Below are positions 9,268 through 17,210 of a stretch of 64,000 nt of DNA, one piece after another. The number at the start of each line of letters is the position of its first letter. Positions within the stretch are counted from its first letter, which is position 1. A program made the translations under genes and the position numbers. The notes beneath the pieces are model-generated. The model was not told the origin of the DNA and ran no database searches. It saw nothing but the letters and a program-made list of their open reading frames with translations. Source of the DNA: Paenibacillus tritici (GTDB taxonomy: Bacteria > Bacillota > Bacilli > Paenibacillales > Paenibacillaceae); NCBI RefSeq assembly GCF_013204885.1, contig NZ_JABMKX010000011.1, positions 248,001-312,000 of the forward strand, read 5' to 3'.

Positions 9268-9359
9268 CCATAACACTTCCTTTCGGTTATGGCCCTAATT
9301 ATAAAGAAGCAAGGTTACATCGCGGTGATCACGTTGTTTAATTCCGGGTTACTTTTAGG

Positions 9360-10367
9360 TTAAGCTCTGCCAATAGCTACTCTGGTGCCATTTTCACTGG
9401 ATGTATAGTCAGCCTTCAGCTTCATGGTGTTCAGCATATAATGGGATATCGATAACCCCATCCCTGCCCCCCGTTCATAGGATGAGCGTTCCATCCCCGG
9501 GCCCCGGTCGGCAACAATGATCAATTCTTGTTCTACATCTACGACAATGCTTGCATATTTCCCCTCTGCGGCATGGCGGACAATATTCTGGAATACATTA
9601 TCCAGCACCCGTGTCATCCACCCAGGATCTGCTTCCCAATAAAAGGTCTCCTCTGCCGGTATATCAACATCCAGCTGAATGTCATGTTCTTCAAATACCG
9701 GATACCACGCAGCGACAGACGCTCTGACTAAACGTCCAATATCTGTGGAGACGGGCTTAAAAGGATGTTTTCCTGAGGTAAGCAATGTATAGGACAGCAG
9801 ATCATCCATCAGCTCTCCGACTCTTGTAATCGTATCGTTCATCTCTGTTAAAGAGTCTTGTCCTTCTTCACTTATGGATTCTTTATTTAATCTGGTGATA
9901 TGTCCCCGCAAAATGGTAAGAGGCGTCCGCAAGTCGTGAGACAAATTCGCAATAAGCCGGTGCCGCAGACCTTCCTCCTCATGCTCCCGCTTGCGGCTGT
10001 CTTCAAGCTGCTTGATCATCCGGTTGAAAGAACCGCCCAACTGGTCTATTTCATCCATGCGATCCTTTTGAATCAGGACAGGCTCTGTCCACGAATCAGC
10101 AGCGGGAGTAGCGGACATAGCTTCTTGTAAGCGGGTCAGACGTCTGCGTAGTCTCCAGAAGAACAGCCAGGATAGCACAACAAATGCCACGATAATACAA
10201 GTGAACAATAGCACTGTAACGTAAAATAGGTTCAGCGTATTGAGCCGTGGCTCGTGCTCAGAAGACCCAAAGAATGATGAGAAGACCAACAGCACAAGCG
10301 GCGGAAGAAGGATAAACAGAAAGTGCAGTTTTAGAAAATGGCGAAATAAGGATCTTGGCTGCTTCAT
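9360..10367 (-). CDS. sensor histidine kinase, OmpR-system partner
   Basis: 335 residues: membrane helix at 12-32, a very short extracellular stretch, helix at about 48-70, HAMP-like linker, DHp domain with H-box LSHDLRTPLTILRGH, and ATPase with N-box VLDNVFQNIVRHA, G1 VADRGPGM and G2 GAGMGLSIS. The near-absent sensor loop makes it similar to intramembrane-sensing kinases, which usually detect antibiotics through a partner ABC transporter. Its gene overlaps the response regulator gene by 4 nt and precedes the ABC-2 transporter genes, supporting that reading. The actual stimulus cannot be read from the sequence. Confidence 0.9.
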   Translation of the reverse strand: MKQPRSLFRHFLKLHFLFILLPPLVLLVFSSFFGSSEHEPRLNTLNLFYVTVLLFTCIIVAFVVLSWLFFWRLRRRLTRLQEAMSATPAADSWTEPVLIQKDRMDEIDQLGGSFNRMIKQLEDSRKREHEEEGLRHRLIANLSHDLRTPLTILRGHITRLNKESISEEGQDSLTEMNDTITRVGELMDDLLSYTLLTSGKHPFKPVSTDIGRLVRASVAAWYPVFEEHDIQLDVDIPAEETFYWEADPGWMTRVLDNVFQNIVRHAAEGKYASIVVDVEQELIIVADRGPGMERSSYERGAGMGLSISHYMLNTMKLKADYTSSENGTRVAIGRA

Positions 10368-11041
10368 AGCTTCACCCGGTAGCCGATTCCCTTCAGCGTC
10401 TCAATAATCTCCGGGGTCTCCGGGTCACGCTCCAGCTTGTGCCGCAGCCGGTGGAGATGTACCAGCAAGGTCTTGTCGCCAGGGATATAGGCTTCCTCCC
10501 AGACGGCTTCATAGATTTGTTCCTTCGGCAGCACTTGATTAGGATGGCGCAAGAAATACATTAGGATCTGATGCTGCTTCCCTGTCAATAGGATCTCTTC
10601 TCCTGTGCGCTTGTCATAGACTGTCTGAAGCTTCGTATCTACTTCAATATGAGTACCCAGCCTAATACGGTCCGAAGTGATTCCGCCGCTCCGGCGGATT
10701 AATACCTCTAATCTTGCAACCAGTTCATCCGTATGGAAGGGCTTGGTCAGATAATCATCAGCAAATTGTAAGCCTTCTACCTTATCGTCGATTGCGGTTC
10801 TAGCAGTTAACAGCAGAATAGGAACGGCGGGCGCTGCCTTTTTTAACCGTCTGCCCACAGTGAATCCGTCTAAGCCGGGCAGCATAATATCCAGAATAAC
10901 GAGGTCATGCTCATTGACTTCTTGTTCGGCGCCTTCGCCGGACAGCAGCCACCGGACGGAGAATCCGCGCTGTTCCAGTTCATCTTTCACCCAGCGGCCT
11001 ATTTTCTCATTATCTTCAATATAGAGTACGTTTTTTCTCAA
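10364..11041 (-). CDS. response regulator, OmpR/PhoB family
   Basis: 225 residues. The receiver domain has the acidic pair in YIEDNEK, the phosphoacceptor in DLVILDIMLPG, the conserved Thr in LLTARTA and the Lys in YLTKPFHTDEL. The C-terminal winged helix contains ILLTGKQHQILMYFLRHPNQVLPKEQIYEAVW and the recognition region LLVHLHRLRHKLE. It would bind DNA as a dimer to control the ABC-2 transporter genes in the same run. Its ATG overlaps the stop of the upstream Spo0E-like gene, and its own stop overlaps the kinase start, so three regulators are translated as a coupled set. Confidence 0.92.
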   Translation of the reverse strand: MRKNVLYIEDNEKIGRWVKDELEQRGFSVRWLLSGEGAEQEVNEHDLVILDIMLPGLDGFTVGRRLKKAAPAVPILLLTARTAIDDKVEGLQFADDYLTKPFHTDELVARLEVLIRRSGGITSDRIRLGTHIEVDTKLQTVYDKRTGEEILLTGKQHQILMYFLRHPNQVLPKEQIYEAVWEEAYIPGDKTLLVHLHRLRHKLERDPETPEIIETLKGIGYRVKL

Positions 11042-11229
11042 GTGATTTCCTGCTCTCTATGGATCTGTGACTCTCCCTTCTTATTATACTGATTAATTAA
11101 CTCATCCAATACCCTGGATTGCTTAAGTACAGCAGGATGCTGAAGATCATGATGTTTCTCCGCCAGAAGGTGAAGCCGGTTACGGGCACGTTCGATACGG
11201 ACTTGTACGAGCATATTTCTGTTCACCAT
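11038..11229 (-). CDS. Spo0E-like aspartyl-phosphate phosphatase
   Basis: 63 residues with the Spo0E-family helical hairpin: RIERARNRLHLLAEKHHDLQ, then HPAVLKQSRVLDELINQY. Known members have an SQELD motif in which the Asp is catalytic; here it reads SRVLD, keeping the S, L and D. The family dephosphorylates response regulators, classically Spo0A. GGAGG lies upstream of the start. The stop overlaps the start of the OmpR-type regulator gene (ATGA arrangement), an unusual place for a Spo0E protein. It could act on Spo0A or on the regulator encoded next to it; the sequence cannot decide. Confidence 0.83.
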   Translation of the reverse strand: MVNRNMLVQVRIERARNRLHLLAEKHHDLQHPAVLKQSRVLDELINQYNKKGESQIHREQEIT

Positions 11230-11288
11230 AGAATCCTCCCTTTACGCTATCTTAGGATTTTATGACAGATAATAGGATATCTGTTTGA

Positions 11289-11327
11289 TTGCACAAAAAT
11301 AGGCACCCCCGAAAAGTCAGGAGCACC
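11289..11327 (-). terminator. Rho-independent terminator after the peptide gene
   Basis: Read on the minus strand, GGTGCTCCTGA and TCGGGGGTGCC (plus-strand span 11302-11327) form an 11-bp stem with several G-U pairs and a 4-nt loop, followed by TATTTTTG. It lies 24 nt after the stop of the propeptide-like ORF and would end the receptor-peptide transcript. Confidence 0.6.
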
Positions 11328-11350
11328 CTTGTATATTTTCGCGAAAATGA

Positions 11351-11455
11351 TTAAGTTCCCCAGCCATGCGTCAGTGTAGTCACCAAGGTTAACGTCGTTG
11401 AAATAACAATTGAAACACTACAGAGCGTCAAGAAGAATAAGACTTTTTTCCGCAT
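11351..11455 (-). CDS. putative exported signalling propeptide (Phr/NprX/AimP-like), overlapping the regulator's 3' end
   Basis: A 34-residue ORF with start ATG at 11455. It begins MRKK, continues into a hydrophobic stretch (LFFLTLC...IVIS) and ends in a polar, aromatic tail TLTHGWGT. This is the plan of Phr, NprX, PapR and AimP pre-propeptides: Sec-type signal followed by a C-terminal 5-7 residue pheromone. It overlaps the last 38 nt of the XRE-TPR regulator gene in another frame, as expected for a receptor-peptide cassette. GAGGTG lies 12 nt upstream, a little far, so coupled translation is likely. A terminator follows. Identity as a pheromone is inference; the ORF is too short for firm assignment. 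Confidence 0.6.
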   Translation of the reverse strand: MRKKVLFFLTLCSVSIVISTTLTLVTTLTHGWGT

Positions 11456-12827
11456 TGAGCTGATACACCTCACTTGATAGATTTTTGAATCTTTCCTGCA
11501 GTTCCTGATCCGCAAAATCTCTATACTGCTCAAAAAGAGTCATACAAGCAATCATATTTTTACTGCTATTCATGGTAATTGATATTTCCAAGCCTCTCAG
11601 TACCGTGTTCAATGCCTGTTCCTTACTCTTGCTGTGATTGAAAAGATAGACTGCAAGCTCGATGAGGAATTGTGCATAGCTCTCTTGCAGAATGGCCTGC
11701 TTGTAATCGCCGAACTCTGTCTTGTTGGATTGATAAGGTATGTATGGCGCGAACCGCTCTAAGATGCTGTCAACATTAAGCTTAAATACATTTGCCGCTT
11801 GAAGGATATAACGCACTGCCACAAATATTTCATTCTCTTGAAGCGCTATATAGTCTGCATACTCATGTATTACATCCAGTTCTCCGGACATTAACCGGTA
11901 CAGATAGGTGTTAGCAACCGCCCAATCCGTAAATTGTGCAATGATCTGCCGGGATTGTTCATCGTTCTCCTGTACCCAGTGCTCGGCATTTGCATATAGT
12001 TGTACAAAGGATAAGGCCCGTTCATAATCGCCACACGCTTCGCTGGTTTTAGATCTGGCTAAGTATGCGTACAGGATATAATAGTAGAAAGGGTGTTCAG
12101 GACACTTCAACCCTTCTTCTACTGTGTCCGATCGGCGGCCTTCCAGCTCATATTGAACGGATGCAATGCTGTGCATTTCCTTAGCAAGTTCGTCTACTTT
12201 TGTCCACTTGTGCACCAGACCATAAATATGCATTAGCTGTTTCAATGCATCGAGCTGATCGGCCGCGTCTAAGCGGTTTACATACAACTCAAATTGAGCT
12301 GCTGCGCGTAATTTCTCCTCCAGATCCTCTTGTTCTTCTATTTCAATCCGAAATATCCGGTACTGACATAACGCTAACCGTTCGGAATGCTGATACTTCT
12401 CAGCTTCGCTCACACCCTGATACAGTATCCTTGCAGCTTGGCGTTTATTGTCCCAATAAAAATGATCAGCGAATTCAAACAGTACAGATGCATAAGACAA
12501 ATCCTCCAGCAGACGGTTCACAACCTGTTCAAGACAATCCAAACGTTCTAATTCTGCAGAGCGGAAAATAAAGGGTCGTATCCGCCTCATGGAGACTACA
12601 AAAGAGAAGCATTCATCTATGTAGTCTTCAAAAAAATAGTCTTCCGGCAGCTTCATTCCAGCGGTAATTGCAACAAGTTGTGCCATAGAGATTGGATGGT
12701 TGCCTTTTAAAATCCGGCTGAGCGTACCTGAATTGATACCCGATAACTCGGCAAAATGTGAATGTATCATTTGATTTCTGTTCATATACGCGAGCAGTTC
12801 TTCCCGGATAGAATTTACCGATCCCAA
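11418..12827 (-). CDS. XRE-family HTH regulator with TPR-like C-terminal domain (RRNPP-like peptide receptor candidate)
   Basis: About 469 residues from a TTG at 12827, which has AGGAGG 9 nt upstream; the longer ORF's upstream codons run through the ribosome binding site. Residues 5-60 form a Cro/CI-type helix-turn-helix (FAELSGINSGTLSRILKGNHPISMAQLVAIT). The remaining 400 residues are entirely helical with TPR-like aromatic/Ala/Leu periodicity (LYQGVSEAEKYQHSERLALCQYRIF, YYYILYAYLARSKTSEACGDYERALSF). This domain order is that of PlcR, NprR and AimR-type quorum receptors. The downstream overlapping propeptide-like ORF supports a peptide-binding role. It is divergent from a small XRE gene. No phage genes are nearby. 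Confidence 0.82.
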   Translation of the reverse strand: MGSVNSIREELLAYMNRNQMIHSHFAELSGINSGTLSRILKGNHPISMAQLVAITAGMKLPEDYFFEDYIDECFSFVVSMRRIRPFIFRSAELERLDCLEQVVNRLLEDLSYASVLFEFADHFYWDNKRQAARILYQGVSEAEKYQHSERLALCQYRIFRIEIEEQEDLEEKLRAAAQFELYVNRLDAADQLDALKQLMHIYGLVHKWTKVDELAKEMHSIASVQYELEGRRSDTVEEGLKCPEHPFYYYILYAYLARSKTSEACGDYERALSFVQLYANAEHWVQENDEQSRQIIAQFTDWAVANTYLYRLMSGELDVIHEYADYIALQENEIFVAVRYILQAANVFKLNVDSILERFAPYIPYQSNKTEFGDYKQAILQESYAQFLIELAVYLFNHSKSKEQALNTVLRGLEISITMNSSKNMIACMTLFEQYRDFADQELQERFKNLSSEVYQLNAEKSLILLDAL

Positions 12828-12966
12828 ACCATTACACCTCCTTCCATAAAATAGGATTAAAAGCATACGTATAGTTGATACTAAGGTTGAATCAAACGGC
12901 GGTCAATATAAAGGGATATTTTACTATTTAATCCGTTTACATCTATTATTATATACTGAAAAAATT

Positions 12967-13002
12967 TTAACGCAATATATTTCGTGTATTATAAAGCGTT
13001 AA
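12967..13002. promoter_or_regulatory. inverted repeat between divergent regulator genes, candidate operator
   Basis: TTAACGC at 12967-12973 and GCGTTAA at 12996-13002 are perfect inverted arms separated by 22 nt of AT-rich DNA. They sit in the 236-nt region shared by the XRE-TPR gene (minus) and the small XRE gene (plus), where both promoters must lie. Either HTH protein could bind here; the sequence does not say which. Confidence 0.4.
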
Positions 13003-13063
13003 ATTAACTGGTTTCCTCCCCTATCATAAAAACATACCGAAAAGTTGAGGGAGATATTGCATT

Positions 13064-13300
13064 TTGAGGATAAAGGATGCACGAAAAGCCGCAGGGTATA
13101 CCCAAGAATCCATCGTACATCAGATTAATGACACCATGAAATGCACCTTGCGCAACTACCAGAATATTGAGTACGGTGTGGTACTCCCGAATGTTACATT
13201 GGCGCTTCTAATCAGTCACTTGTTTGGCGTTGATCCCCGTGAAGTAGATGAATGGAAATACTCAAATCACAGTGCAGATGCGCAAAAAAATGGCAATTGA
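13064..13300 (+). CDS. small XRE-family HTH protein
   Basis: 78 residues starting at a TTG with GAGGGAG about 10 nt upstream. It is almost entirely one Cro/CI-type helix-turn-helix: RIKDARKAAGYTQESIVHQI, then TLRNYQNIEYGVVLPNVTLALLISHLFGVDPREVDEW. The tail is short and polar. It is divergent from the XRE-TPR regulator and followed by a strong terminator. Likely a stand-alone repressor or a co-regulator of its neighbour; no target can be deduced apart from the shared intergenic region. Confidence 0.78.
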   Translation: MRIKDARKAAGYTQESIVHQINDTMKCTLRNYQNIEYGVVLPNVTLALLISHLFGVDPREVDEWKYSNHSADAQKNGN

Positions 13301-13347
13301 ATGTCCATTGTCAATTTTTTTCACGGCAAGAGGTTCATTTTATACGC

Positions 13348-13392
13348 AAAAAACCACCAGTGAAGGTTCTGAACCTTCACTGGTGGTTTTTC
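13348..13392. terminator. strong bidirectional terminator
   Basis: ACCACCAGTGAAGGTTC and GAACCTTCACTGGTGGT form a near-perfect 17-bp stem with A-run before and T-run (TTTTTC) after. It separates the small XRE gene (plus) from the convergent SDR gene (minus) and can serve both. Confidence 0.9.
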
Positions 13393-13405
13393 TTTTCTCT
13401 CCACG

Positions 13406-14158
13406 TTAACCGATGGTTTCAATAATAACATTCTCTCCGAAATCATCACTTACAAGAATTTCAATTAATTTAGATGCGGTGTATTCCGGCGTTTGCAGTT
13501 TGCCTTCCTCAGAGAGTTGAATGAATTCTTCCACATACGGGAAAAGCTCTTTGCTTACGGATCGTATATCCGATTGTAAAGCAGTATCAATCATGCCCGG
13601 ATACACCGCCGCGACTTTGGCCGGATATGTAACCAGCTTCTGCTCAATGTCTATACTCCTTGTAAAAGAGTCTAAACCAGCTTTGGCAGTACTGTAACAG
13701 CTTTGCGAGGGTAAGATGTATTTCGCAGAAGCTGAGGAGATATTCAGGATTCTTTTGTCCACATTCATATGCTTAGTCAGCTTTAGATAGTTGGAGGTGA
13801 TTACCATCGGCGCTAATAGATTTAAGTGGATATTCTCGATTATTTTCTCCGTTTCCAGCATTTCTATTGGGCTTACTGGAGTCAGCATGGCGGCATTATT
13901 GATCAGATACACGGCTTCATTGCTGGCATCAAGATCTATTAGACCGAAGATATCTTTGATAAGCGGATCAATCTCCCTAATATCGGTTAAATCAGCCTTC
14001 AAATAATCTCAGGGGCAATCCATTTCCTTCGCCCGGTCGATGATCCTTTGGTTAGCCGTTCTGGATATGCATATCAGGTGGTGGGACTTATTGATTAATT
14101 GATGAGCCAATGCTTCGCCGATCCCTCTGGACGTACCTGTAATAATAATATGTTTCAA
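13406..14158 (-). pseudogene. short-chain dehydrogenase/reductase (YueD-like) interrupted by an in-frame TGA
   Basis: From a TTG at 14158 (GGGGAG 8 nt upstream) the frame reads LKHIIITGTSRGIGEALAHQ, i.e. the Rossmann TGxxxGIG motif. It continues for 49 codons to a single TGA at 14011-14009, then goes on in the same frame for about 200 residues with NNAAMLTPVSP, NISSASAKY and the catalytic SCYSTAKAG (Tyr-x3-Lys). The sequence resembles benzil reductase YueD. There is no frameshift, only the one stop codon, so this is either a recent nonsense mutation, a readthrough case or a sequencing error. A downstream start could yield only an enzyme lacking the cofactor loop. It lies 20 nt after the TetR gene. 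Confidence 0.82.
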
Positions 14159-14177
14159 ATGTATCGCTCCCCGCAAG

Positions 14178-14807
14178 TTATCTGTGATCTTCCCGGATAA
14201 TCAGTCTATGAACCGTCTCTTGCCAAATGAGCTGATAGTCCAGCTCCATCTTCATCATCTTACATCTGGACAAATTATCAATAAGGAGGGCCAGAATCTG
14301 AGCGCTAACCCCGGTTGTGGAAGGTGCAACAAGCCCGAATTCAGCGCCCTTCGCCAGGAGTTGAACCAAACCGTTGACAAAATCCTGTTGAACTTTCAAT
14401 AGCGGCGCTCTAAATTGCTCATCCCGCTCGGCCAGCATCGCAAATTCACTTAGCACCCTTAAAGTTGAACGATACTCTTCATCAACGCTTGGCAGCATGT
14501 TTAGACCGCCGCGAATTAACGTCTCTGTGAAATTGTCTTCATTAACAGAGATAGTATCAAAGTATGCTGCAAATTGATGATCTCTAAAAATATGCTGAAA
14601 GGTCCGGCTGATCAGCTCTTCTTTGGTAGCAAAGTGATAATAAATGGAGGATTTAGTGATGCCCACTTTTTTGGCAATCATGCCCAGACTCGTCTTATCT
14701 ATTCCATACTCAGCAAACAGCTCAAAGGCTGCCTGGATGATCTGACTGGATGTAATCTCTCTTTTCTTGATCGCCCTCAGCCTCCCTTCGATATGAATTA
14801 ATGCCAT
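14178..14807 (-). CDS. TetR-family transcriptional regulator
   Basis: About 209 residues if started at the ATG at 14807. The N-terminal HTH is clear: SSQIIQAAFELFAEYGIDKTSLGMIAKKVGITKSSIYYHFATKEELISR. The C-terminal ligand domain (residues 65-205) is diverse and gives no hint of the inducer. It is transcribed with the downstream SDR, so it probably controls that gene and itself. The -10 hexamer of the only good promoter overlaps the ATG, so the true start may be a few codons downstream, after the GGGAGG in the ninth codon region. Confidence 0.88.
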   Translation of the reverse strand: MALIHIEGRLRAIKKREITSSQIIQAAFELFAEYGIDKTSLGMIAKKVGITKSSIYYHFATKEELISRTFQHIFRDHQFAAYFDTISVNEDNFTETLIRGGLNMLPSVDEEYRSTLRVLSEFAMLAERDEQFRAPLLKVQQDFVNGLVQLLAKGAEFGLVAPSTTGVSAQILALLIDNLSRCKMMKMELDYQLIWQETVHRLIIREDHR

Positions 14808-14855
14808 TATAAGGATTAGTCAGCTAGAATGTCAATAATTAAACGACCGATCGTT
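14806..14855 (-). promoter_or_regulatory. promoter of the TetR-SDR unit with palindromic operator candidate
   Basis: On the minus strand TTGACA (14835-14830) and TATAAT (14811-14806) are both consensus, 18 nt apart. Just upstream lies AACGACCGATCGTT (14842-14855), a palindrome with 5-bp perfect arms, a typical TetR-family operator. The -10 box overlaps the first ATG of the TetR gene. Confidence 0.7.
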
Positions 14856-14888
14856 CAAAAAAAAGCGGGATACGAAAACCACAAACGC

Positions 14889-14923
14889 AAAAGCGACCCT
14901 CCAATAATGGAGAATCGCTCTTT
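14889..14923 (-). terminator. terminator of the GH127 gene
   Basis: AGCGA/CTCCA and TGGAG/TCGCT arms form a stem with a 2x2 internal mismatch and ATAA loop. On the minus strand it is followed by a T-rich stretch (TTTTGCGTTTG), 24 nt after the GH127 stop. Confidence 0.6.
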
Positions 14924-14946
14924 AGGACAACGCCATGAAAAGGCGC

Positions 14947-16809
14947 CTATGATTTTTTCACTGTGAAGTACACTTGATAGGGTTCATACCCGATGTCGCG
15001 GATTCTTCGGAGCTGAATGCCCGGGTCCTGATTGGCCGTCTTGAAGAAATAACGCCAGCTGCCCCACTCCCGTTCATTCTCCATGACGATCTCAGCGGTC
15101 ACATCCTCTGACGGTGTGAACAGAATCCGCTCGTGCTCGCTGATTCCGGCCAGCACTTCAGGACCAAACCGGAAGGCTCCGGTCTGTTCGTCGTCAGGTA
15201 GAGGAATGAAACGGATGCCGACCGGCAGAATGATGCTGATCCGGTCTCCGTTCTTCCAACTCCGCATGATGCTATAGAAGGCATTGTGATCCGCAGATTT
15301 CCCGTGAAGCTGATCATTCACATAGATGACGGCTTCCGACATGATCCAGTCCGGTATGCGCAAATGGATGGCAAATGCTTGGGCAGAGCCGGTATGGACT
15401 ACGAAATCATATTTTTTATAATCAGGCAGGTTCTCGTGAAGCGCGGTAATCTCATTCAATTCCTGCTGTCCGGCGGTGTTCGAGGAGTCCAGCATGCTTC
15501 CGCTCATGTAATCCTGCGATTGCTGAATGCGCACGTTCTCTTCATTGATCTCAGTTGTCAGCTCCGAGCGGAAATACTGGCATACATAGACATCCTTCTG
15601 ATCCTGATAATAAATCCCTCGGTTCAATGCCGCATTGGCTTGTACCATAGTTCCGTGGCAGCAGAAAAAGCTGTCGGTCTCTGTACTCCAATCCTTCCGC
15701 AGCCCAGCCTTCATAGGCAGGAAGTAAGTAAGCAGCCCGGTGGCAGGATTATTATGCTTATTGCCGGTCAGATGATACTCCTGGTAGTAGGCCTGAGCCA
15801 TAATTCCGTTGTACAAATTATATTCAATATACTGTGCATAGGCCGGATGAGAGGTATGCCGGAACAGAAACTCTGCCAGACGAATCATGTTATACACCGT
15901 GCAGTGTTCCTGATTCTTATCACCGAGGCGGGCCTTGATCTTCATCTTCGGCATCCACACTTCACCGGCCGTATTCCCACCAGTGGCCAGCGTTCCCCGC
16001 TCTGTGACCGCACATGTCCAGTAAGCTGTGACAATGTCCATCCATCTCTGCTCCCCGGTAACCTCGTAAGCTCTGGCACAGCCGAGTACCTCAGGAATGG
16101 TAGTGTTGGCGTGCATGTTGGTCAGCGGGTCCTTGTTCTCCAGTAACGGGCGGAACAGTCTGCTGCGGTAATAACGCTCCAGCAAGGTCTTGTATTTATC
16201 ATTCCCTGTAATATGAAGCAGGTCCGCCCACGCTTCCAGCATCCCGCCTGTCTCCATGTCGAGAATATCATCGAATTTCTCTCTGCTGAAGGTACTGCTC
16301 CACTCCATGAACCAGTCTGCGAAGCGATCGGCTATCTCTAGTGCCTTTTGACTGCCGGTGAACTGGTACATATCCACCAGCCCCATGAATAACTTATGGA
16401 TATTATACTGCGGGGCCCAGATCGCTTTGCCTTGGGCAACCCAGTGCAGGTATTTCTCAGGAATAGGCGCAGCCCATTGTCCGCCGTTATCCTTCTGGCA
16501 TTCCGCCAGCTCGTCCAGGATGAGATCCGCTTTGAGCTTGAGCTCCAGATCACCGGTCTCATGAAACCGCATAGCTGCGGCAGACAGCCAGTGTCCAAGG
16601 AAATGCCCCCGGATCTGACAGACCGGCGTCTCCCAGCCCCCGTGTGCATCCGCTGGAATATCTCTGCCGTCATATCTGCCTGCTTCTACTTTATAGTTGA
16701 ACAGGAGATTATCATTCGTTAGTTTCATTAGATAACGCCGGTTTGCTTCTTCCCTGCGTTTCAGATCATTATCTTGAAGAACGACATTCTTGCCCTTAAG
16801 TTCTCTCAT
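14947..16809 (-). CDS. glycoside hydrolase family 127 (beta-L-arabinofuranosidase-like)
   Basis: 620 residues, the normal length of the family (formerly DUF1680). An (alpha/alpha)6-barrel is indicated by repeated helical motifs (GHFLGHWLSAAAMRFHETGDLELK, YNIHKLFMGLVDMYQFTGSQKAL). The zinc-cysteine active site known from HypBA1 is conserved: Glu and Cys in NQEHCTVYNMIRLAEFLF, and the Cys pair in FFCCHGTMVQ, one of which is the nucleophile. There is no signal peptide, so it acts in the cytoplasm on imported arabino-oligosaccharides or related sugars. It stands alone, without a transporter beside it. Exact substrate specificity within GH127 is uncertain. Confidence 0.9.
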   Translation of the reverse strand: MRELKGKNVVLQDNDLKRREEANRRYLMKLTNDNLLFNYKVEAGRYDGRDIPADAHGGWETPVCQIRGHFLGHWLSAAAMRFHETGDLELKLKADLILDELAECQKDNGGQWAAPIPEKYLHWVAQGKAIWAPQYNIHKLFMGLVDMYQFTGSQKALEIADRFADWFMEWSSTFSREKFDDILDMETGGMLEAWADLLHITGNDKYKTLLERYYRSRLFRPLLENKDPLTNMHANTTIPEVLGCARAYEVTGEQRWMDIVTAYWTCAVTERGTLATGGNTAGEVWMPKMKIKARLGDKNQEHCTVYNMIRLAEFLFRHTSHPAYAQYIEYNLYNGIMAQAYYQEYHLTGNKHNNPATGLLTYFLPMKAGLRKDWSTETDSFFCCHGTMVQANAALNRGIYYQDQKDVYVCQYFRSELTTEINEENVRIQQSQDYMSGSMLDSSNTAGQQELNEITALHENLPDYKKYDFVVHTGSAQAFAIHLRIPDWIMSEAVIYVNDQLHGKSADHNAFYSIMRSWKNGDRISIILPVGIRFIPLPDDEQTGAFRFGPEVLAGISEHERILFTPSEDVTAEIVMENEREWGSWRYFFKTANQDPGIQLRRIRDIGYEPYQVYFTVKKS

Positions 16810-16933
16810 TGCTGCAGCCCCTTAATCTAGTGACATTAATTTCACAATGAAAGTATATAGCAGCGCTTCCATCAATCCAATGATTAATACTCATATAAAG
16901 TTGATCCATACTGCTAAGATCAACGTGGGCACT

Positions 16934-17036
16934 TTAAGCGGACGCTGCGCGAACGGACCGTTGTTTGGGTCGCTGTTGTCTCCAGATTTTATTGATTCTC
17001 CTTAGCGGTGAAAATCCGGGGACAAAGGCGAACGCT
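16934..17036. repeat. structured intergenic repeat, copy 1 (family also at 42441-42659)
   Basis: Within the gene-free stretch 16810-17210 lies a segment whose arms TTGTCTCCAGATTTT and AAAATCCGGGGACAA pair over 15 positions (13 Watson-Crick, one G-U, one mismatch). The same pair of arms, with changed bases, occurs at 42518-42573, including the flanking CGCTG and AAGGCG-ACGCT. The rest of this 400-nt stretch contains an additional small hairpin (GTTGATC...GATCAAC near 16903-16926) and the glutathione peroxidase promoter region; no ORF is supported. Confidence 0.65.
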
Positions 17037-17210
17037 TCATTAGGCAGGATACTGTAGCCATAATGGCTGAATATCCATTTGTAATTACTTTTTTGATTGA
17101 GTTAATATATTTGTTTTTCCTATAGATTTAATTACATTTATATATTAGACGAATAAGATAATACACCATAAGATGTTTTTATATAATACTAACGTTGGGG
17201 GAATAATCTG

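Noticed and set aside
11335..11348. Perfect 14-nt palindrome ATTTTCGCGAAAAT
   Set aside because: Located at and just before the end of the propeptide ORF; too short and simple to call an operator, and the nearby GC-rich stem explains termination.
15286..16146. Plus-strand ORF of 286 codons
   Set aside because: Antisense to the GH127 gene, which has conserved active-site motifs; composition is that of a mirrored reading frame.
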